A DNA stretch of 28,758 nucleotides from DAIOHQ01 sp036744635 (GCA_036744635.1 DAIOHQ010000029.1:1-28758), one strand, 5' to 3'; positions 1 to 7,853 are shown, counted from the stretch's first letter. A program made the numbers and translations. Notes: a model not told the origin generated them from the sequence alone.

Positions 1-216
1 CGATTCCCCGACAGGAAAAATTATTCTCCGGTGCCAACTGCGGAAGTCGGGCTAACGGATGAGGAGTTCGACCGCTTGGATGCCTACTGCCGCGAACGCG
101 GCTACAAGAAAAGCACCCTGCTCGCCCGCCTCATCCGCCAGTACCTCGACCTGGAGGGCTTCCAAACCGTGCGCGAAAACTCCATGGGCCGGTTGCGCCC
201 GCCAGGGACGCGGTGA
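1..216 (+). CDS. Small protein of unknown function, possibly RHH-like, 5' end cut by window
   Basis: The frame is open from the first base of the window to a TGA at 214-216, so the true start may lie upstream. The first start codon inside the window is a GTG at 31, giving 61 residues. The visible protein has a helical stretch (LTDEEFDRLDAYCRERG) followed by KKSTLLARLIRQYL. This spacing resembles the helix-turn-helix of ribbon-helix-helix (CopG/Arc-type) DNA-binding proteins, but no clear beta strand can be seen because the N-terminus is missing or short. No partner gene can be identified. The family assignment is a guess; that the frame is coding is moderately supported by its charged, amphipathic composition. 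Confidence 0.4.
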   Translation, partial: RFPDRKNYSPVPTAEVGLTDEEFDRLDAYCRERGYKKSTLLARLIRQYLDLEGFQTVRENSMGRLRPPGTR

Positions 217-227
217 TGACGCATTCG

Positions 228-251
228 TAGCACGGGTTTCCAACCCGTGCC
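228..251. repeat. Interspersed hairpin repeat (GCACGGGTT family)
   Basis: A perfect inverted repeat: GCACGGGTT at 230-238, loop TCC, AACCCGTGC at 242-250. It lies just downstream of the first ORF and in front of the 3' end of the mannosidase gene. The same 24 bases recur at 17944-17967 inside the ketosynthase gene. Variants with an ACC loop are at 15334-15354 and 19024-19044. Confidence 0.85.
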
Positions 252-301
252 AAGGTGTGTCGGCCCTTCGGTGCAGCAAATCCGCGCATCACACGTGGAG
301 T

Positions 302-3300
302 TCACGTCAACTTCAGCGTGATGATCTGAAACGGCGTGTAAGGAACTTCAATCTGCCCATTCTTAATTTTCGCGACCGCGCCCTCGTCTTCAAGAATATT
401 GGCAAAGCTCGCGCGCGTGAACGGAAGATTGATTTTCACGCCGGTCACCCCGCGGGCGCCGTGACATTCGTACAGCCGCAGGATAATGCCGTCGGAATCC
501 TCGGCCTGTTTGACCGTGTCGAGCACAAGGTTGGGATCATCGACCGATGCGAAGCATCGTGGCGCAACCGTCTGGCTCGTCCACTGCACCGGAACGTTAA
601 AGCGCATCGCTTCCCGAACCACCCCCGCCTGCCGCCAGTCGCCGCCATGAGGCATCAGCGCATAAGCGAATCGGTGGCGGCCCATGTCGGCATTAGGATC
701 GGGCGCCTTGGTTGAGCGCAACAGGCTGATGCGCATCAGATTTCCAAACGTGCTGAAGCCATATTTCGATTCGCTCAGCAGCGCCACCCCGAAGCCATGC
801 TCAGACAAATCCGCCCACCTGTGCCCCGGCACTTCAAAGCGCGCCAGGTCGAAAGTAGTGTTGTAATGCGTTGGCCGCTCCACGCACCCGAACTGCATCT
901 CGTAAGTCGCGTTCATCGCCCGGACATTCAGCGGAAATCCGGCCTTGAGAAACTTGTTCGACTCCCGCCAATCCACGTCGGTATGAAATTCCAGCCGCCG
1001 CGCCCCCGCGTCGAGACGAATGATTTGGCTCGCCCGGCTTTTCTCGCCGATTGTGCGCTCAAACTTCACCTCCGCCCGCAAGGCCGAGCGCCTGGCGATC
1101 TTCATCGACTCCGCCGGCGGGCAATCCTTCACCGTCTCCAGATGAAACGGATCGACATCCCACGCTTCAAACGCGGTCGGCTTGTCCTCGAACAACTGCA
1201 GCATATTGGCGGGCCCGGCCAGCGCTTCGCGGCCAGTGGATCTTTCGACCAGCGAGAGTACGCGGCCATCGGAAGCAATCCTGGCGCGAAGGTGGCCATT
1301 CGCCAGCACCACGCCGGCCTTCGACTCGATAATGCTCACCGCATCGGGAGCGGCGGCGATCCGCCCAAAGCCGTAGCTCGGAGCTTCGATGAAAACCAGC
1401 TTGTTCTGCGGCGTCTGCGCCACTTCCTCCCTCGAAAACCCGATCGTATTTACTGGCGTCGGTAACGATTCCCCACCCACCTGCGACTTCGCCTGCACCG
1501 ACGCCAGCGCGGCCAGCGCTTCGCCGCGCAAACGTTCACCGGACTCCCGAATCTCCGCGTAATGCTTTTTTGCGTCGTCATAAACGAGAGTGATCGACGA
1601 TCCCGGCAGGATGTCATGAAACTGGTTCAACAGCACCAGCTTCCACAATCGATCCAGCTCGGCCGCCGGATATTTATATCCCTTCGCCTCCAGCGCCACC
1701 GCCGCGCTGGCCAGAAACTCGATATCGTGCAGCAGGAACTCGCTCTGCCGGTTCCCCTTCTTGGTGGCCGCCTGCGTGGTGTACGTGCCGCGATGGAACT
1801 CGAAATAAAGCTCGCCGATCAGCGTCGGCCGATCCGCGCAGTCTTTTTCCAGCAGGTCGAAGAACTCTTCGCTGCTCCGCATCTGCGTGCGCGGCAGCCC
1901 TTGCAGATCCTTGGCCCGGCGCAGCGTTTCGATCATCCGTTTGGTCGGCCCGCCCCCGCCATCGCCAAAGCCAAAGAGCATGAAGCTGTGCCGCGAGCGG
2001 TCGTGGTCCTTGTATTCGCGGGCATTGCGGCGAATCTCCTTCACATCCGCCATCGCGTTGTAGGTGTCGGCCGGCGGGAAATGGGCCAGCACCTCGCTGC
2101 CGTCGATCCCCTGCCAGGTAAAGGTGTGATGCTGCGGCTTGTTGAAATAATTCCACGACAGCTTCTGCGTCAGAAAGCGCTGAATTCCGGCCAGCCGCAT
2201 GAGCTGCGGAAGCTGCCCGTTGTATCCGAATACGTCCGGGTTCCAGAATTCAGAACAGCGCTTGCCGAATTCCCGCTCAAAAAATCGCTGCCCGTGCAGA
2301 AACTGCCGCGCCAGCGACTCGCCGGATGGGATGTTGCAGTCCGGCTCAACCCACGTCCCCCCCACCGGCACGAACTGCCCGCCTTTCACCTTCTCCTTGA
2401 TGCGCTTGTAGAGATCGGGATTGCGCCCCTTGATCCACGCGTATTGCTGCGCCTGCGAGCAGGAGAACTTGTAGTCCCGATACGCGTCCATGTACGCCGT
2501 CTGCGAACTGAACGTCCGCTCGCACTTGCGATACGTCTCCGCCAGCGGCCAAAGCCACGCGGTGTCGATGTGCGCGTGCCCGATGGCGCTCAGCTCATGC
2601 ACCCGCGTCCCATTGCGCCGCGAATACAACTCCTTCAGAATCCGCCGCGCCGGCGCCCAGGTCGACCGGTCGTTCTCATCGTAAAGATTGGCAAATCGAT
2701 TCAGTTCATAAAGCAGTTCCCCCGCCCAGGTGCGGTCCAGATCCTTCGGCTCGTTCTTCTGCTCCGCCTCCAGCTCCTGCAGCACGATGTAGTCGTGATA
2801 CAAATCCCACGCCTCCGGATCGAAGCGGGCGATCTCGCACTGCGTGAGCACGTATGGGCTGTGATCCGGCAGCGGGCTCGCCACCCACGTGCCGAACTTC
2901 TGGTTGCAGGCCATCTCCACATCAAGCGAAAACTTCTGCCCGCCCCGCGCCCGCGCCGTCAGCAGCGCATCCGGCCTGTCCCCCGCGTTTTTGTTCAGCC
3001 CCTGCACAGACTTCCCGTCCACCCACAGCGTCGCCTCGCTCTGCGATACCCACAGCAGATCAACCCGCTCTCCCGCCCACTCCTTGGGCGCTGTCGCCTT
3101 CACCTTGAACCAGAACGTCGCCCACTGCGGGCCAAACTCCTGCCCCAGCTTCGCCGGCCTGTACGCCAGCTTCTGCGCCTCGGCGTATGCGATGCGATCG
3201 ACGCGCCCGCTCACCAGGATCTGATCCGCCGCCCGGCGCTGGGCATAAATTTTCCCTTCCATGCGCGGCGCGATCTGTGCCAGACGATTGCGGGTGTAGT

Positions 3301-3316
3301 CAGGATGACGCAGCAT
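302..3316 (-). CDS. Alpha-mannosidase, glycoside hydrolase family 38
   Basis: Hydrolyses alpha-mannosidic bonds with retention of configuration; GH38 enzymes need a zinc ion. The 1004 residues match the length of bacterial and fungal/vacuolar-type GH38 enzymes. The catalytic barrel opens with GHAHIDTAWLWP, where H249 and D251 correspond to zinc ligands. EFWNPDVFGYNGQLPQ follows, where D361 corresponds to the nucleophile and third zinc ligand. The N-terminal 240 residues form the accessory jelly-roll-like region usual for this type, and the C-terminal 400 residues are beta-rich. No signal peptide is visible, so a cytoplasmic enzyme acting on imported oligosaccharides is likely. The start is ATG at 3314-3316 (MLRHPDYTR is a typical N-terminus for the family), with only a weak ribosome site upstream. 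The gene stands alone, with mtnA and mgtE upstream in the same direction but separated by a repeat array. Confidence 0.93.
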   Translation of the reverse strand: MLRHPDYTRNRLAQIAPRMEGKIYAQRRAADQILVSGRVDRIAYAEAQKLAYRPAKLGQEFGPQWATFWFKVKATAPKEWAGERVDLLWVSQSEATLWVDGKSVQGLNKNAGDRPDALLTARARGGQKFSLDVEMACNQKFGTWVASPLPDHSPYVLTQCEIARFDPEAWDLYHDYIVLQELEAEQKNEPKDLDRTWAGELLYELNRFANLYDENDRSTWAPARRILKELYSRRNGTRVHELSAIGHAHIDTAWLWPLAETYRKCERTFSSQTAYMDAYRDYKFSCSQAQQYAWIKGRNPDLYKRIKEKVKGGQFVPVGGTWVEPDCNIPSGESLARQFLHGQRFFEREFGKRCSEFWNPDVFGYNGQLPQLMRLAGIQRFLTQKLSWNYFNKPQHHTFTWQGIDGSEVLAHFPPADTYNAMADVKEIRRNAREYKDHDRSRHSFMLFGFGDGGGGPTKRMIETLRRAKDLQGLPRTQMRSSEEFFDLLEKDCADRPTLIGELYFEFHRGTYTTQAATKKGNRQSEFLLHDIEFLASAAVALEAKGYKYPAAELDRLWKLVLLNQFHDILPGSSITLVYDDAKKHYAEIRESGERLRGEALAALASVQAKSQVGGESLPTPVNTIGFSREEVAQTPQNKLVFIEAPSYGFGRIAAAPDAVSIIESKAGVVLANGHLRARIASDGRVLSLVERSTGREALAGPANMLQLFEDKPTAFEAWDVDPFHLETVKDCPPAESMKIARRSALRAEVKFERTIGEKSRASQIIRLDAGARRLEFHTDVDWRESNKFLKAGFPLNVRAMNATYEMQFGCVERPTHYNTTFDLARFEVPGHRWADLSEHGFGVALLSESKYGFSTFGNLMRISLLRSTKAPDPNADMGRHRFAYALMPHGGDWRQAGVVREAMRFNVPVQWTSQTVAPRCFASVDDPNLVLDTVKQAEDSDGIILRLYECHGARGVTGVKINLPFTRASFANILEDEGAVAKIKNGQIEVPYTPFQIITLKLT

Positions 3317-3445
3317 AATTTCAATCTCAAAAATCAGGCCATGAATTGTCGACCGAACGCCGCGGTGCCGCCCGCTGCTTCACCGCCGCACGAGGCGCGC
3401 GATTATGAAACATTCATCTCCCTTTGCAAGTTGTGGGTTGGATTT

Positions 3446-3660
3446 GGTGGTGCGGACATTCCTGTCCGCATCGCATTGTAGGGTGGGCGTGCTCGCCCAC
3501 CGTTCTGGTGGTGCGGACATTCTTGTCCGCCATGGTCCGATGAGCGGCAGGTGTACTCAATTCTGGTGGGGCAGACATTCTTGTCTGCCATGGCCCGATG
3601 AGCGGCAGGTGTACTCGATTCTGGTGGGGCAGATCATTCCTGTCTGCCATACGCACCCAA
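3446..3660. repeat. Hairpin repeat array with 58-bp tandem period
   Basis: This fills most of the 317-base space between the mannosidase and mtnA. In order it holds: a hairpin TGCGGACA/TGTCCGCA (3451-3470); a hairpin GGTGGGCG/CGCCCACC with loop TGCT (3482-3501); then units beginning TTCTGGTGG at 3503, 3561 and 3619, exactly 58 bases apart. Each complete unit has GGCAGACA-TTCT-TGTCTGCC or a compensated variant (GGCGGACA...TGTCCGCC), then GCGGCAGGTGTACTC. The third unit runs into the mtnA 3' end. The arms change in matched pairs (GCAGAC/GTCTGC against GCGGAC/GTCCGC), showing that pairing is conserved. The rest of 3317-3445 shows nothing recognisable. Confidence 0.85.
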
Positions 3661-4707
3661 GCAACTCCCCGAAATCGCTTCACGATACGGCGCCCGCAGC
3701 ACACCCCGCTCGGTAATGATCGCCGTCACCAGCTCCGCCGGCGTCACGTCAAACGCCGGGTTATAGGCATCCACCCCCGCCGGCGCAGTCCGCCTGCCAA
3801 ACCCCTCGGTGATCTCCTCGCCCCCCCGCTCCTCAATCGGAATATCCCGCCCGCTGGCGATCTTCACATCGATCGTGCTGACCGGCGCCGCCACATAAAA
3901 CGGTATTGCAAAATGCTTCGCCCCAATCGCCACCCCCAGCGTGCCGATCTTGTTGGCCACATCTCCATTGGCCGCAATCCGGTCCGCCCCCACGATCACC
4001 GCCGCCACCTTCCCCTGGCTCATCACCGCCGCGGCCATGCTGTCGCAAATCACTGTCACCGGAATCCCCCCCTGCTGCAGCTCATACGCGGTAATCCGGC
4101 TCCCCTGCAGCAGCGGCCGGGTCTCATCCGAATACACATGAAACTTCACCCCGCGCTGGGCGCCAAGATAGATGCCCGACAGCGCCGTTCCATATTGCAC
4201 CGTCGCCAGCGACCCGGCGTTACAATGCGTAAGTATGCCGATCTCACCCCCCCTGCCTCCCCCCGGCGCCAACAACTCCAGCGCATGCTCCCCGATCCTG
4301 CGGCAAACCTCCCGATCCTCCGCCATCATCGCCAGGCACTCGTCCAAAATGCGCTGCTTGAATGCGGCCACGGAAGGTTGCACGATCTGACGCCCAACCC
4401 GCTGAATGCGCTCCAGCGCCCAGAACAGATTCACCGCCGTCGGCCGCGCCGTGGCGAGATAGGCACATACCTCCTCCAGCCGCCCCAGCAGCGCTCCACT
4501 ATCGGCGGAATTTACCGCTGCAATCCCCAGATACGCCCCAAACGCCGCCGCCACTCCGATCGCCGGCGCCCCGCGCACCGACAGCCGCCTGATCGCATCC
4601 CACATCTGCCGTTCGTTGGTGATATCCAGAAAAACCGTCTGCCCCGGCAGCTTGGTCTGGTCCAGCAGCCGCACCGCATCCCCCGTCCAGGCAATCGTCT
4701 CGATCAT
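3634..4707 (-). CDS. mtnA: S-methyl-5-thioribose-1-phosphate isomerase
   Basis: Converts methylthioribose-1-phosphate to methylthioribulose-1-phosphate in the methionine salvage pathway, a cytosolic step. The 357 residues are the usual length for this eIF2B-like family. The catalytic pair is present: C162 in LTHCNAGSL and D242 in GADRIAANGD, matching the Cys160/Asp240 pair of the Bacillus enzyme. SVRGAPAIGVAAAFG near residue 45 and NKIGTLGVAIGAKHF near residue 255 are further family blocks. Its ATG (4705-4707) overlaps the mgtE stop as ATGA, so the two are probably co-transcribed and translationally coupled. The last residues (about GRQE) and the TGA stop at 3634-3636 come from a copy of the 58-bp hairpin repeat, so the original C-terminus seems to have been replaced. 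No other methionine-salvage gene is nearby. Confidence 0.93.
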   Translation of the reverse strand: MIETIAWTGDAVRLLDQTKLPGQTVFLDITNERQMWDAIRRLSVRGAPAIGVAAAFGAYLGIAAVNSADSGALLGRLEEVCAYLATARPTAVNLFWALERIQRVGRQIVQPSVAAFKQRILDECLAMMAEDREVCRRIGEHALELLAPGGGRGGEIGILTHCNAGSLATVQYGTALSGIYLGAQRGVKFHVYSDETRPLLQGSRITAYELQQGGIPVTVICDSMAAAVMSQGKVAAVIVGADRIAANGDVANKIGTLGVAIGAKHFAIPFYVAAPVSTIDVKIASGRDIPIEERGGEEITEGFGRRTAPAGVDAYNPAFDVTPAELVTAIITERGVLRAPYREAISGSCLGAYGRQE

Positions 4708-6176
4708 GGCAAAAGCATAGCAGATTCACCGCCGGCGTGCGTGGCGTGATGGGCCGTCACCTCTGTCGGCGCGTGCGTCTGATCCGGCGCTTTCAACAGC
4801 GTCCCCCGCAGGATTACCGACGCCACCGTGAAATAGATGACCAGCCCGGTGACATCCACCAGCGTCGCCACAAACGGCGCCGATGCCGTGGCCGGATCAA
4901 AGCCCAGGCGCCGCAGCAAAAACGGCAGCATGCTTCCCACCAGCGAACCGAACATCACCACCCCGATCAAGCTCGCCCAGACGGTGAACCCCATCAGGTA
5001 GGGATGATCCTCGTACGTCTGCCAACCCAGCCAGTACCACAGGCAGATGCGAAACAGGCCGATGGCGCCCAGGAACACTCCCAGCGCAAAACTGGAAAGC
5101 AGTTCCTTGCGGCACACCCGCCACCAGTCGCGCAGCTTCACCTCCTGCAGCGCCAGCGAGCGGATCAAAATCGACGTCGCCTGCGAACCGGAATTGCCCC
5201 CGCTGCTGATGATCAGCGGCACGAACAGCGCCAGCACCGCCGCCTGCGCGATCGCGTGCTCGTATTTTCCCATCGCCGTCGCCGTCAGCGTTTCACCCAG
5301 GAACAGCGCTGCCAGCCACCCCCCGCGCTTGCGCGCCATCGGCCAGAATCCAACGTCGAAGTAGGGCGCATCCAGCGCCTCCGATCCGCCCAATTTCTGA
5401 ATTTCCCGCGTGGCCTTGCGCTCGGCAAATTCCAGCACGTCATCATGCGTGATGATCCCCAGCATCTTCCCTTCGGCATCCACCACCGGCAACGCCGCGC
5501 GGTCGTAGCGTTCAAACGCCGTCACCACCTCATCCCCCGTCGCCGTCGCCGGTATCGAAACCAGCGGCCGATCGTCGATCTCCGCCACCTTCGTCTCATC
5601 GTCGGCCAACACCAGCGACCCAAGGCGCAACTCCTCCACCAGCTTGCCGTTTGCATCCACCACGAAAAGGATGTTCAGCGTCTCCTTTCCCCGGCCGATT
5701 TTTTTCACATGCCTCAGTGCCTCTCGCGACGTCATATCCGGCGGCAACGCAACATAGTTTGGCGTCATGTAGCGCCCGGCCGTGCCCACCGGATACCCCA
5801 GCAGATCGCGAGCCGCCTTCAATTCATCCGGCGACAGTGTCTCGAGCAGCCTCCGGGTAACCTCCGCCGGCAACTCATCGAGCAATCGCACCTGATCGTC
5901 AGGCGTCATGCCCGCCAGCACCGCCCGCATCTGATCGTTTGACAGCGACCGGAGCAGCAGTTCCTGATGCTCCCGGTTCATGTAGCTGAACACGCGCCCG
6001 GCCTGCTCCCGCGGCAGCATCCGAAAGACCGCCACATCCTCCTGCTCATCGGGCAGATCCTCGATCAGCTCCGCCACGTCCGGCGGGTCCATCTCCGCCA
6101 GCACCTCGCGCAGCTCATCCCACTGGCGCCCCCGCACCATCTCATCAATCTCCGGCTGCAAAAGCGATCCAATCAA
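4704..6176 (-). CDS. mgtE: Magnesium transporter MgtE
   Basis: A homodimeric inner-membrane Mg2+ channel gated by its cytoplasmic part. Domains in order over 490 residues: an N-terminal superhelical MgtE_N domain (about 1-125, with repeats such as LLDELPAEVTRRLLETLSPDE), a CBS pair (about 130-255, including AALPVVDAEGKMLGIITHDDVLEF), a connecting helix, and five membrane segments (about 285-470). The SSGGNSGSQA block (N328) and D441 in LVDVTGLVIYF match the pore region; the Asp corresponds to the Mg2+-selecting residue of the Thermus channel. The start is TTG at 6174-6176, preceded by GGAG eight bases upstream; no in-frame ATG lies near. The C-terminal 20 residues are polar and His-rich, which is unremarkable. 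It is the first gene of a two-gene unit with mtnA. Confidence 0.93.
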   Translation of the reverse strand: MIGSLLQPEIDEMVRGRQWDELREVLAEMDPPDVAELIEDLPDEQEDVAVFRMLPREQAGRVFSYMNREHQELLLRSLSNDQMRAVLAGMTPDDQVRLLDELPAEVTRRLLETLSPDELKAARDLLGYPVGTAGRYMTPNYVALPPDMTSREALRHVKKIGRGKETLNILFVVDANGKLVEELRLGSLVLADDETKVAEIDDRPLVSIPATATGDEVVTAFERYDRAALPVVDAEGKMLGIITHDDVLEFAERKATREIQKLGGSEALDAPYFDVGFWPMARKRGGWLAALFLGETLTATAMGKYEHAIAQAAVLALFVPLIISSGGNSGSQATSILIRSLALQEVKLRDWWRVCRKELLSSFALGVFLGAIGLFRICLWYWLGWQTYEDHPYLMGFTVWASLIGVVMFGSLVGSMLPFLLRRLGFDPATASAPFVATLVDVTGLVIYFTVASVILRGTLLKAPDQTHAPTEVTAHHATHAGGESAMLLP

Positions 6177-6270
6177 TCGATTTTCTCCGACTGGCTAAAG
6201 CGTTGAATGGTCAATGCACGGGGCGCCCGCATATGGCATATCGCTCCAACGAGCCTCCGCAAAATGCGAA

Positions 6271-6292
6271 CGCCGGGCGAAAAAGCCCGGCG
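6271..6292 (-). terminator. Hairpin beyond the empty tRNA-Gly locus, possible terminator
   Basis: A perfect 8-bp stem, CGCCGGGC/GCCCGGCG, with loop GAAAAA. Read on the minus strand it lies 18 bases beyond the tRNA 3' end in the reconstructed empty site, which suggests it once ended the tRNA transcript. The tail (TTCGCATTTT) is only moderately T-rich. In the integrated state it is cut off from the intact tRNA by the 6 kb element. Confidence 0.5.
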
Positions 6293-6307
6293 TCACTTGT
6301 CCCTTGG

Positions 6308-6334
6308 AAGAGCGGGTGAAGGGGGTCGAACCCT
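6308..6334 (+). other. Left attachment site (direct repeat)
   Basis: 27 bases identical to 12330-12356, including AGCGGGTGAAGGGGGTCGAA. They represent the T-arm and 3' acceptor strand of tRNA-Gly read in antisense. Homology stops at base 6335 (T against C). Because the intact tRNA lies at the right end, this copy is the original chromosomal tRNA 3' end displaced by insertion. Confidence 0.9.
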
Positions 6335-6335
6335 T

Positions 6336-6515
6336 CGCAATTCGCCGGATTCGCCGGGAAATCCGCATGTTTATTCCATTTCAGGGAGCGCACAGGGTAG
6401 CAAAGTTTCGGATTGTGGTGCGCCCGACGCCGAATTGCAAGCCGTGGTCGAGGCCTGGCCGGCGCTGTCTGCATCGACGCGGGCGAGCATCATGGCGCTG
6501 GCGGTGAAGGCATGA
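6336..6515 (+). pseudogene. Stranded C-terminal piece of the integrase (intC)
   Basis: Directly after the left att core, the reading frame that matches the integrase frame through the repeat stays open for 59 codons to a TGA at 6513-6515. It ends DAELQAVVEAWPALSASTRASIMALAVKA, a charged amphipathic tail. From memory, planctomycete integrases often end in a similar PDLxxLIxAWPxLPxxxRxxILAxV motif; this was not checked. It has no start codon or ribosome site of its own inside the element; in the integrated state the frame opens in host DNA at 6207. Joining 11101-12354 to 6333-6515, as would occur on excision, gives one uninterrupted 478-residue integrase. I mark it as a pseudogene only in the sense of a detached gene part. 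Confidence 0.75.
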
Positions 6516-6681
6516 ATCCTCACCAATCGAACGGAGAGCGACGATGCGGGGGCGGATGGTGTTCTGGCACTCCCTGTACGATCAAACGCGCCAGAAGCGG
6601 CGGGAACGGGTAGGATTTGAGATCGGGAAGGCCGGCGCGGTTGCAACCGTCCGGCCAAGCGGTTCGGGCGGCGGCGCTGTT

Positions 6682-6732
6682 CTTCACCTGTCCAGCGCCC
6701 CGCCCGGATCGGCCCGACGAAGACAGGTGAAG
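6682..6732 (+). promoter_or_regulatory. Inverted repeat covering the ribosome site of the 6734 gene
   Basis: CTTCACCTGTC at 6682-6692 and GACAGGTGAAG at 6722-6732 are a perfect 11-bp inverted repeat with a 29-base spacer. The right arm contains the only plausible ribosome-binding sequence (AGGTGAAG) and ends one base before the ATG at 6734. In RNA the stem would hide the start site; in DNA it could be an operator. The rest of 6516-6681 holds no convincing gene. Confidence 0.5.
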
Positions 6733-6733
6733 C

Positions 6734-7483
6734 ATGGACATTCGATTTGCAACGCAATTCACGTCGCTGCTAAACCAGTTGGCTGCGGCAATCGCTGATG
6801 CGCCGCATGGGGAAGAATTTGCGTGGAGCAAGCCGATCATTGATTCGCTCGCGAGCTTTGCGACGCTGCTGCGGGTTCAAACTCCGATACGGTATGGGGA
6901 ACGAACGATGCAGGCGAATGGGGTTCAAGTGAAGCATCCATGCGTACAGATTTGGAGTCCCTTCGGCGATCCCAACTCGAAAGACTTTGAATTGATCGGT
7001 CACGATGGGGCGCGCCCCGCGCTCTCCCCGACTTCCCGGAAAGATATTATTCACGTCCTATCACTCTGGCGCGAGTACATCAAATCTGTGATTGTGGGCG
7101 GGCCAGTCATTCAGGACCACTCTGAAAACCGAGTCAAGCGGATCGTTTGCGACGTGAGCACGGCGCTGCCCAGAACCGCCGATGCTTCCCCGGATGTAGA
7201 CCCGACGCTAAGCAAGCAGGCTGCACGGCGGAAGGCTGTCGCCACTCGATATCCCGAATTGGCGAGCGAAAAGAATCCCGACGGGAGTGCCGTCTATCCA
7301 AGTCAAGAAGCAATCATCGTCAAGATCATGGCGGAACAGGACGTGTCGAAGCGAACGCTCCAAGAGGACCTTAAATTCTTGAGAATGAGGCATCTCTTGC
7401 CCGGCGTTCAAGCCGGCAGGAAACCCCGGCAGATTACTAATCGCATGTACGCCGTGAACCCCACCCGCGAATTGCGCAAATAG
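6734..7483 (+). CDS. Element protein of unknown function
   Basis: I do not recognise this 249-residue protein. The first 120 residues are of mixed composition with an aromatic/basic patch (HPCVQIWSPFGD). The middle (about 150-175) is polar and linker-like. The last 75 residues are basic, with a segment (IIVKIMAEQDVSKRTLQEDLKFLR, about 205-228) that has the rhythm of a winged-helix or HTH recognition unit: a helix, a short turn, then SKRTLQEDL. A DNA-binding role near the end of the element is therefore plausible but unproven. It starts at ATG 6734 behind an inverted repeat that may control translation, and ends in a TAG inside a cluster of GCGCAA motifs. It is the first full gene of the element. 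Confidence 0.7.
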   Translation: MDIRFATQFTSLLNQLAAAIADAPHGEEFAWSKPIIDSLASFATLLRVQTPIRYGERTMQANGVQVKHPCVQIWSPFGDPNSKDFELIGHDGARPALSPTSRKDIIHVLSLWREYIKSVIVGGPVIQDHSENRVKRIVCDVSTALPRTADASPDVDPTLSKQAARRKAVATRYPELASEKNPDGSAVYPSQEAIIVKIMAEQDVSKRTLQEDLKFLRMRHLLPGVQAGRKPRQITNRMYAVNPTRELRK

Positions 7484-7595
7484 CGCAAAAACGCACCCTC
7501 TATTTTGCGCCATTCTTTTTCGTGCCGGTTCACGCCGCACTGGATTTATAGGGACATTTCGCGCGCTGAATGGCGCAGAAAGCCGCTGCGCCATT
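7469..7595 (+). promoter_or_regulatory. Operator-like cluster upstream of the AlpA-like gene
   Basis: This 127-base stretch covers the last 15 bases of the preceding gene and most of the space before the AlpA-like gene. It contains TTGCGCAAATAGCGCAA (about 7472-7488), TGCGCCATT at 7506-7514, and a perfect 10-bp inverted repeat AATGGCGCAG (7569-7578)/CTGCGCCATT (7586-7595) with a 7-base loop, followed at once by another TTGCGCAA. Repeated half-sites before a small HTH gene suggest binding sites for a regulator or for an excision factor. No clear -35/-10 pair was found. Confidence 0.5.
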
Positions 7596-7636
7596 GCGCA
7601 AACCCGCCCCCTAGTGTGACCAACGAAAGGAAAAGC

Positions 7637-7849
7637 ATGACGCAGATGATGGAACATGAGCACAGCGCCCCGCCGATGCTGATGACGGTCGATGACCTGG
7701 CTGATGCCCTGGCGGTGGGGACGCGCACTGTCTGGCGGTGGGTGTCGATGGGGACATTTCCCGCCCCTGACTTGAGCATCGGCGGAAAGCTGCGGCGGTG
7801 GAGGCGCTCGACGGTCGAGGCGTGGATCGACGAGCAGACAACCAAATAA
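7637..7849 (+). CDS. AlpA/excisionase-like helix-turn-helix protein
   Basis: A 70-residue protein whose core, LMTVDDLADALAVGTRTVWRWVSMGTFPAP followed by KLRRWRRSTVEAWI, is the MerR-like winged HTH shared by phage P4 AlpA and the Xis-type HTH_17 family. TVDDLADAL is helix 1, RTVWRWV the recognition helix, and RRWRRSTVEAWI the wing and last helix. Such proteins act as excision factors or as activators of integrase expression. The start is ATG 7637 with GAAAGG 7 bases upstream. Its place next to a cluster of palindromic half-sites supports a DNA-binding regulatory role in the element. Which of the two roles it has cannot be told from sequence. Confidence 0.85.
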   Translation: MTQMMEHEHSAPPMLMTVDDLADALAVGTRTVWRWVSMGTFPAPDLSIGGKLRRWRRSTVEAWIDEQTTK

Positions 7850-7853
7850 AAAA

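Noticed and set aside
1562..3481. Long plus-strand open frame (639 codons) opposite the mannosidase
   Set aside because: Arg/Pro/Leu-rich translation with no motifs; it is the antisense shadow of a clear GH38 gene in high-GC DNA.
3446..3660. CRISPR array
   Set aside because: Repeats are 58 bases apart but the whole unit is repeated, with no unique spacers, and there are no cas genes. It is a tandem hairpin repeat.
3598..5942. Plus-strand open frames opposite mtnA and mgtE
   Set aside because: Composition dominated by Arg, Pro and His; the minus-strand genes carry catalytic residues and full family length.
6309..6334. A truncated second tRNA gene
   Set aside because: Only the T arm and acceptor strand are present, and the match ends sharply at 6334; it is the displaced tRNA 3' end at an attachment site.
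6371..6757. Minus-strand open frame at the left end of the element
   Set aside because: It has no motif and overlaps the integrase tail and the leader of the 6734 gene; composition is antisense-like.
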